From assembly GCA_965369635.1 (NCBI GenBank), contig CBDURC010000050.1:1-15423 (forward strand): a stretch of 15,423 nt of DNA, in the 5' to 3' direction. The DNA comes from UBA3071 sp965369635. GTDB taxonomy: Bacteria > Chloroflexota > Anaerolineae > UBA3071. Shown in pieces: positions 14,261-15,423 of the stretch; the first letter of the stretch is position 1; every line of letters begins with the position of its first letter. Under the pieces are notes generated by a model that was not told the DNA's origin, searched no databases, and saw only the letters and a list, made by a program, of their open reading frames with translations. The translations under genes and the position numbers were made by a program.

Positions 14261-14297
14261 TCACTTCCCTGAGAGCTTGAAGCTCTTGGGGAAGTGA
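14261..14297 (+). promoter_or_regulatory. long hairpin directly upstream of the DppB-type ribosome site
   Basis: TCACTTCCC-TG-AGAGC (14261-14276) pairs with GCTCT-TG-GGGAAGTGA (14282-14297). This gives 16 bp including two G-U wobbles around a TTGAA loop. It ends six bases before the Shine-Dalgarno GGAGGAG (14304-14310). CCTCC (14298-14302) lies directly beside that site and is complementary to it. The hairpin could protect the 5' end of a processed permease message or tune its translation; no T run follows, so it is not a terminator. Confidence 0.6.
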
Positions 14298-14314
14298 CCT
14301 CCAGGAGGAGAAAA

Positions 14315-15304
14315 ATGTTGATCATCGTCAGGAAGGCAGGAATCGCCTTCCTCACACTCCTCATCGTCATCACCCTCACCTTCTTCCTACTCCGCAGAAT
14401 GCCGGGAGATCCCTTATACATGTGGGCTATGGAGCTCGTGCAAACCCATGGAATGGATTTTGAGAGCGCTTACGAACAAGTGAAACAGATGTACGACTAC
14501 GATCCCGATGAACCCATGGGCCAGCAATACATCAGGTACATCAAGGGCCTTATGAAGGGTAATCTGGGCACTTCTATGGTCTATAAGATTTCTACGAACG
14601 AAATCATCATCACAGCCCTTCCCTGGACGGTTTTCCTGCTCTCCATTTCCTTGCTCATCAGCTTCGGTTTGGGGTCGCTTATGGGAATGGTCATCGCCTG
14701 GAAGAGGAAGACGGCCCTCGAGCCCATCGTGACTGCCTATGCCGCCTTCACAGGCGCAACCCCGGACTACATCACGGCCCTCATCCTGCTCATCGTCTTC
14801 GCCGCCAACCTCAGGCTCTTCCCTATGAAGGGGGCCTACGACAGCGCGCTCACGCCCGGCTTCAACTGGCCTTTCATAAAGAGCGTGCTTCGCCATGCTG
14901 TCTTGCCCATTACAGCTTACGTCTTCGAGAGCACAGCGGCCTGGGCGATGGCCATGAAGGGGAGTGCGGTGAGCGTGCTGGGTGAGGATTACATCATGGC
15001 CGCCAGGGCGCGGGGGCTGAAGGAGCGAAGGATCATGATCTCATATATGGGAAGGAATGCCATCTTGCCCCTTGTTACAGGTCTGGCCATCGCCCTGGGA
15101 ACCATGCTGGGCGGCGCCACCTTCATCGAGACCATCTTCTCTTATCCCGGCATCGGCTGGTTCTTCGCCCAAGCCACGACGAGGATGGATTTCGGCTTGA
15201 TGCAGGGCCTCTTCCTCGTGACGGCGGTGGTCACGATTTTCTCCAACCTGGTGGCGGACATCCTCTACTCCAGGCTGGACCCGCGCATCAAAGTGGAGGA
15301 GTGA
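14315..15304 (+). CDS. ABC transporter permease, DppB/OppB type
   Basis: A 329-residue inner-membrane channel subunit for the family-5 importer. The N-terminal segment RKAGIAFLTLLIVITLTFFLLRRMPGDP is the classic DppB opening, where a first membrane helix ends in a PGDP motif. It is followed by an external loop (QYIRYIKGLMKGNLGTSMVY) and five more membrane segments. The cytoplasmic ATPase-docking motif is EDYIMAARARGLKERRIMISYMGRNAILPL, and FIETIFSYPGIGWFFAQAT is another family landmark. I chose ATG 14315 because GGAGGAG (14304-14310) lies four bases upstream; the GTG at 14294 lies inside a hairpin. The stop is followed within 3 bp by the DppC-type start, so the two are coupled. No ATPase for this importer is visible in the window. 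Confidence 0.94.
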   Translation: MLIIVRKAGIAFLTLLIVITLTFFLLRRMPGDPLYMWAMELVQTHGMDFESAYEQVKQMYDYDPDEPMGQQYIRYIKGLMKGNLGTSMVYKISTNEIIITALPWTVFLLSISLLISFGLGSLMGMVIAWKRKTALEPIVTAYAAFTGATPDYITALILLIVFAANLRLFPMKGAYDSALTPGFNWPFIKSVLRHAVLPITAYVFESTAAWAMAMKGSAVSVLGEDYIMAARARGLKERRIMISYMGRNAILPLVTGLAIALGTMLGGATFIETIFSYPGIGWFFAQATTRMDFGLMQGLFLVTAVVTIFSNLVADILYSRLDPRIKVEE

Positions 15305-15307
15305 GCA

Positions 15308-15423
15308 ATGAGTGTGACGGCGATACCCAGCCCCGCCCCAAGCCCCGCCCCAAGCGGGGCAAGCGCGGCCAGCAGGCTATACCGTTCGATCTACGAGCCC
15401 TTCGTCATCATCAGGCGAAACAA
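15308..15423 (+). CDS. ABC transporter permease, DppC/OppC type, N-terminus only (3' end outside window)
   Basis: The ATG lies 3 bp after the DppB-type stop (TGAGCAATG) and the frame is open to the window edge for 38 codons. The first residues, MSVTAIPSPAPSPAPSGASAAS, form a Pro/Ala/Ser tail, followed by RLYRSIYEPFVIIRRN, a basic stretch typical of the region before the first membrane helix of DppC proteins. The call rests mainly on gene order, since DppC almost always follows DppB; the diagnostic domain lies beyond the window. An exact 12-bp tandem repeat (15329-15340, 15341-15352) encodes the PSPA units. Confidence 0.75.
   Translation, partial: MSVTAIPSPAPSPAPSGASAASRLYRSIYEPFVIIRRN
15329..15352 (+). 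repeat. 12-bp tandem repeat in the DppC-type N-terminus
   Basis: AGCCCCGCCCCA occurs twice head to tail, encoding SPAP SPAP. The downstream AGCGGGGC can pair with either copy. Because 12 is a multiple of three, copy number could change without breaking the frame. Confidence 0.75.

Noticed and set aside
1..15423. tRNA, rRNA, transposase or integrase genes
   Set aside because: I looked for these on both strands and saw no cloverleaf, conserved rRNA block or recombinase motif that I could support.

Overview
This window looks like chromosomal DNA from a member of the Chloroflexota, probably Anaerolineae or a relative; that is an inference from style, not a database match. The pointers are two ABC binding lipoproteins that both begin after the lipobox with a PAPTPQIIEV stretch and a long Val/Glu/Lys tether, a moderately GC-rich sequence, and short intragenic repeats of a kind I associate with these genomes. 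Every gene I can support is on the + strand.

Layout. (1) 1-307: the C-terminal half of a CarD-like RNA polymerase-binding regulator, cut by the window edge. (2) 308-610: a consensus sigma-70 promoter (388-415), a CG-centred LacI-type operator (423-436) and a leader of about 190 nt. (3) 611-5241: a complete carbohydrate ABC importer of the MalEFGK/UgpBAEC type: binding lipoprotein, strong intrinsic terminator, structured-looking gap, two permeases and the ATPase. The second permease carries an extra loop of about 75 residues. (4) 5395-10581: a GH38 alpha-mannosidase with two in-frame repeat patches, a 2H phosphoesterase (2'-5' RNA ligase family) and a GT4-like glycosyltransferase, closed by a terminator at 10639-10667. 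(5) 10725-11045: a doubtful small coiled-coil reading frame. (6) 11042-12163: a second consensus promoter with an overlapping LacI-type operator, then a LacI/GalR-family repressor. (7) 12274-15423: the start of a family-5 (Dpp/Opp-type) importer: binding lipoprotein, terminator and hairpin, DppB-type permease and the first 38 codons of a DppC-type permease cut by the window edge.

How the genes may work together (inference). A mannose-containing oligosaccharide or glycoside is bound outside the cell, imported by the sugar ABC system and trimmed by the cytoplasmic GH38 enzyme. The glycosyltransferase and 2H phosphoesterase would build or process a related glycan or a phosphodiester intermediate. 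The LacI-type regulator probably represses its own promoter and the distant importer promoter, because both promoters carry CG-centred near-palindromes at the expected transcription start. The Dpp-type importer has no clear promoter of its own and may be read through from the lacI-type gene; members of this family also carry oligosaccharides, so it could serve the same substrate class.

A repeated design feature is that both binding-protein genes are followed by a perfect 13-bp terminator before their permeases. This would yield more binding protein than membrane components.
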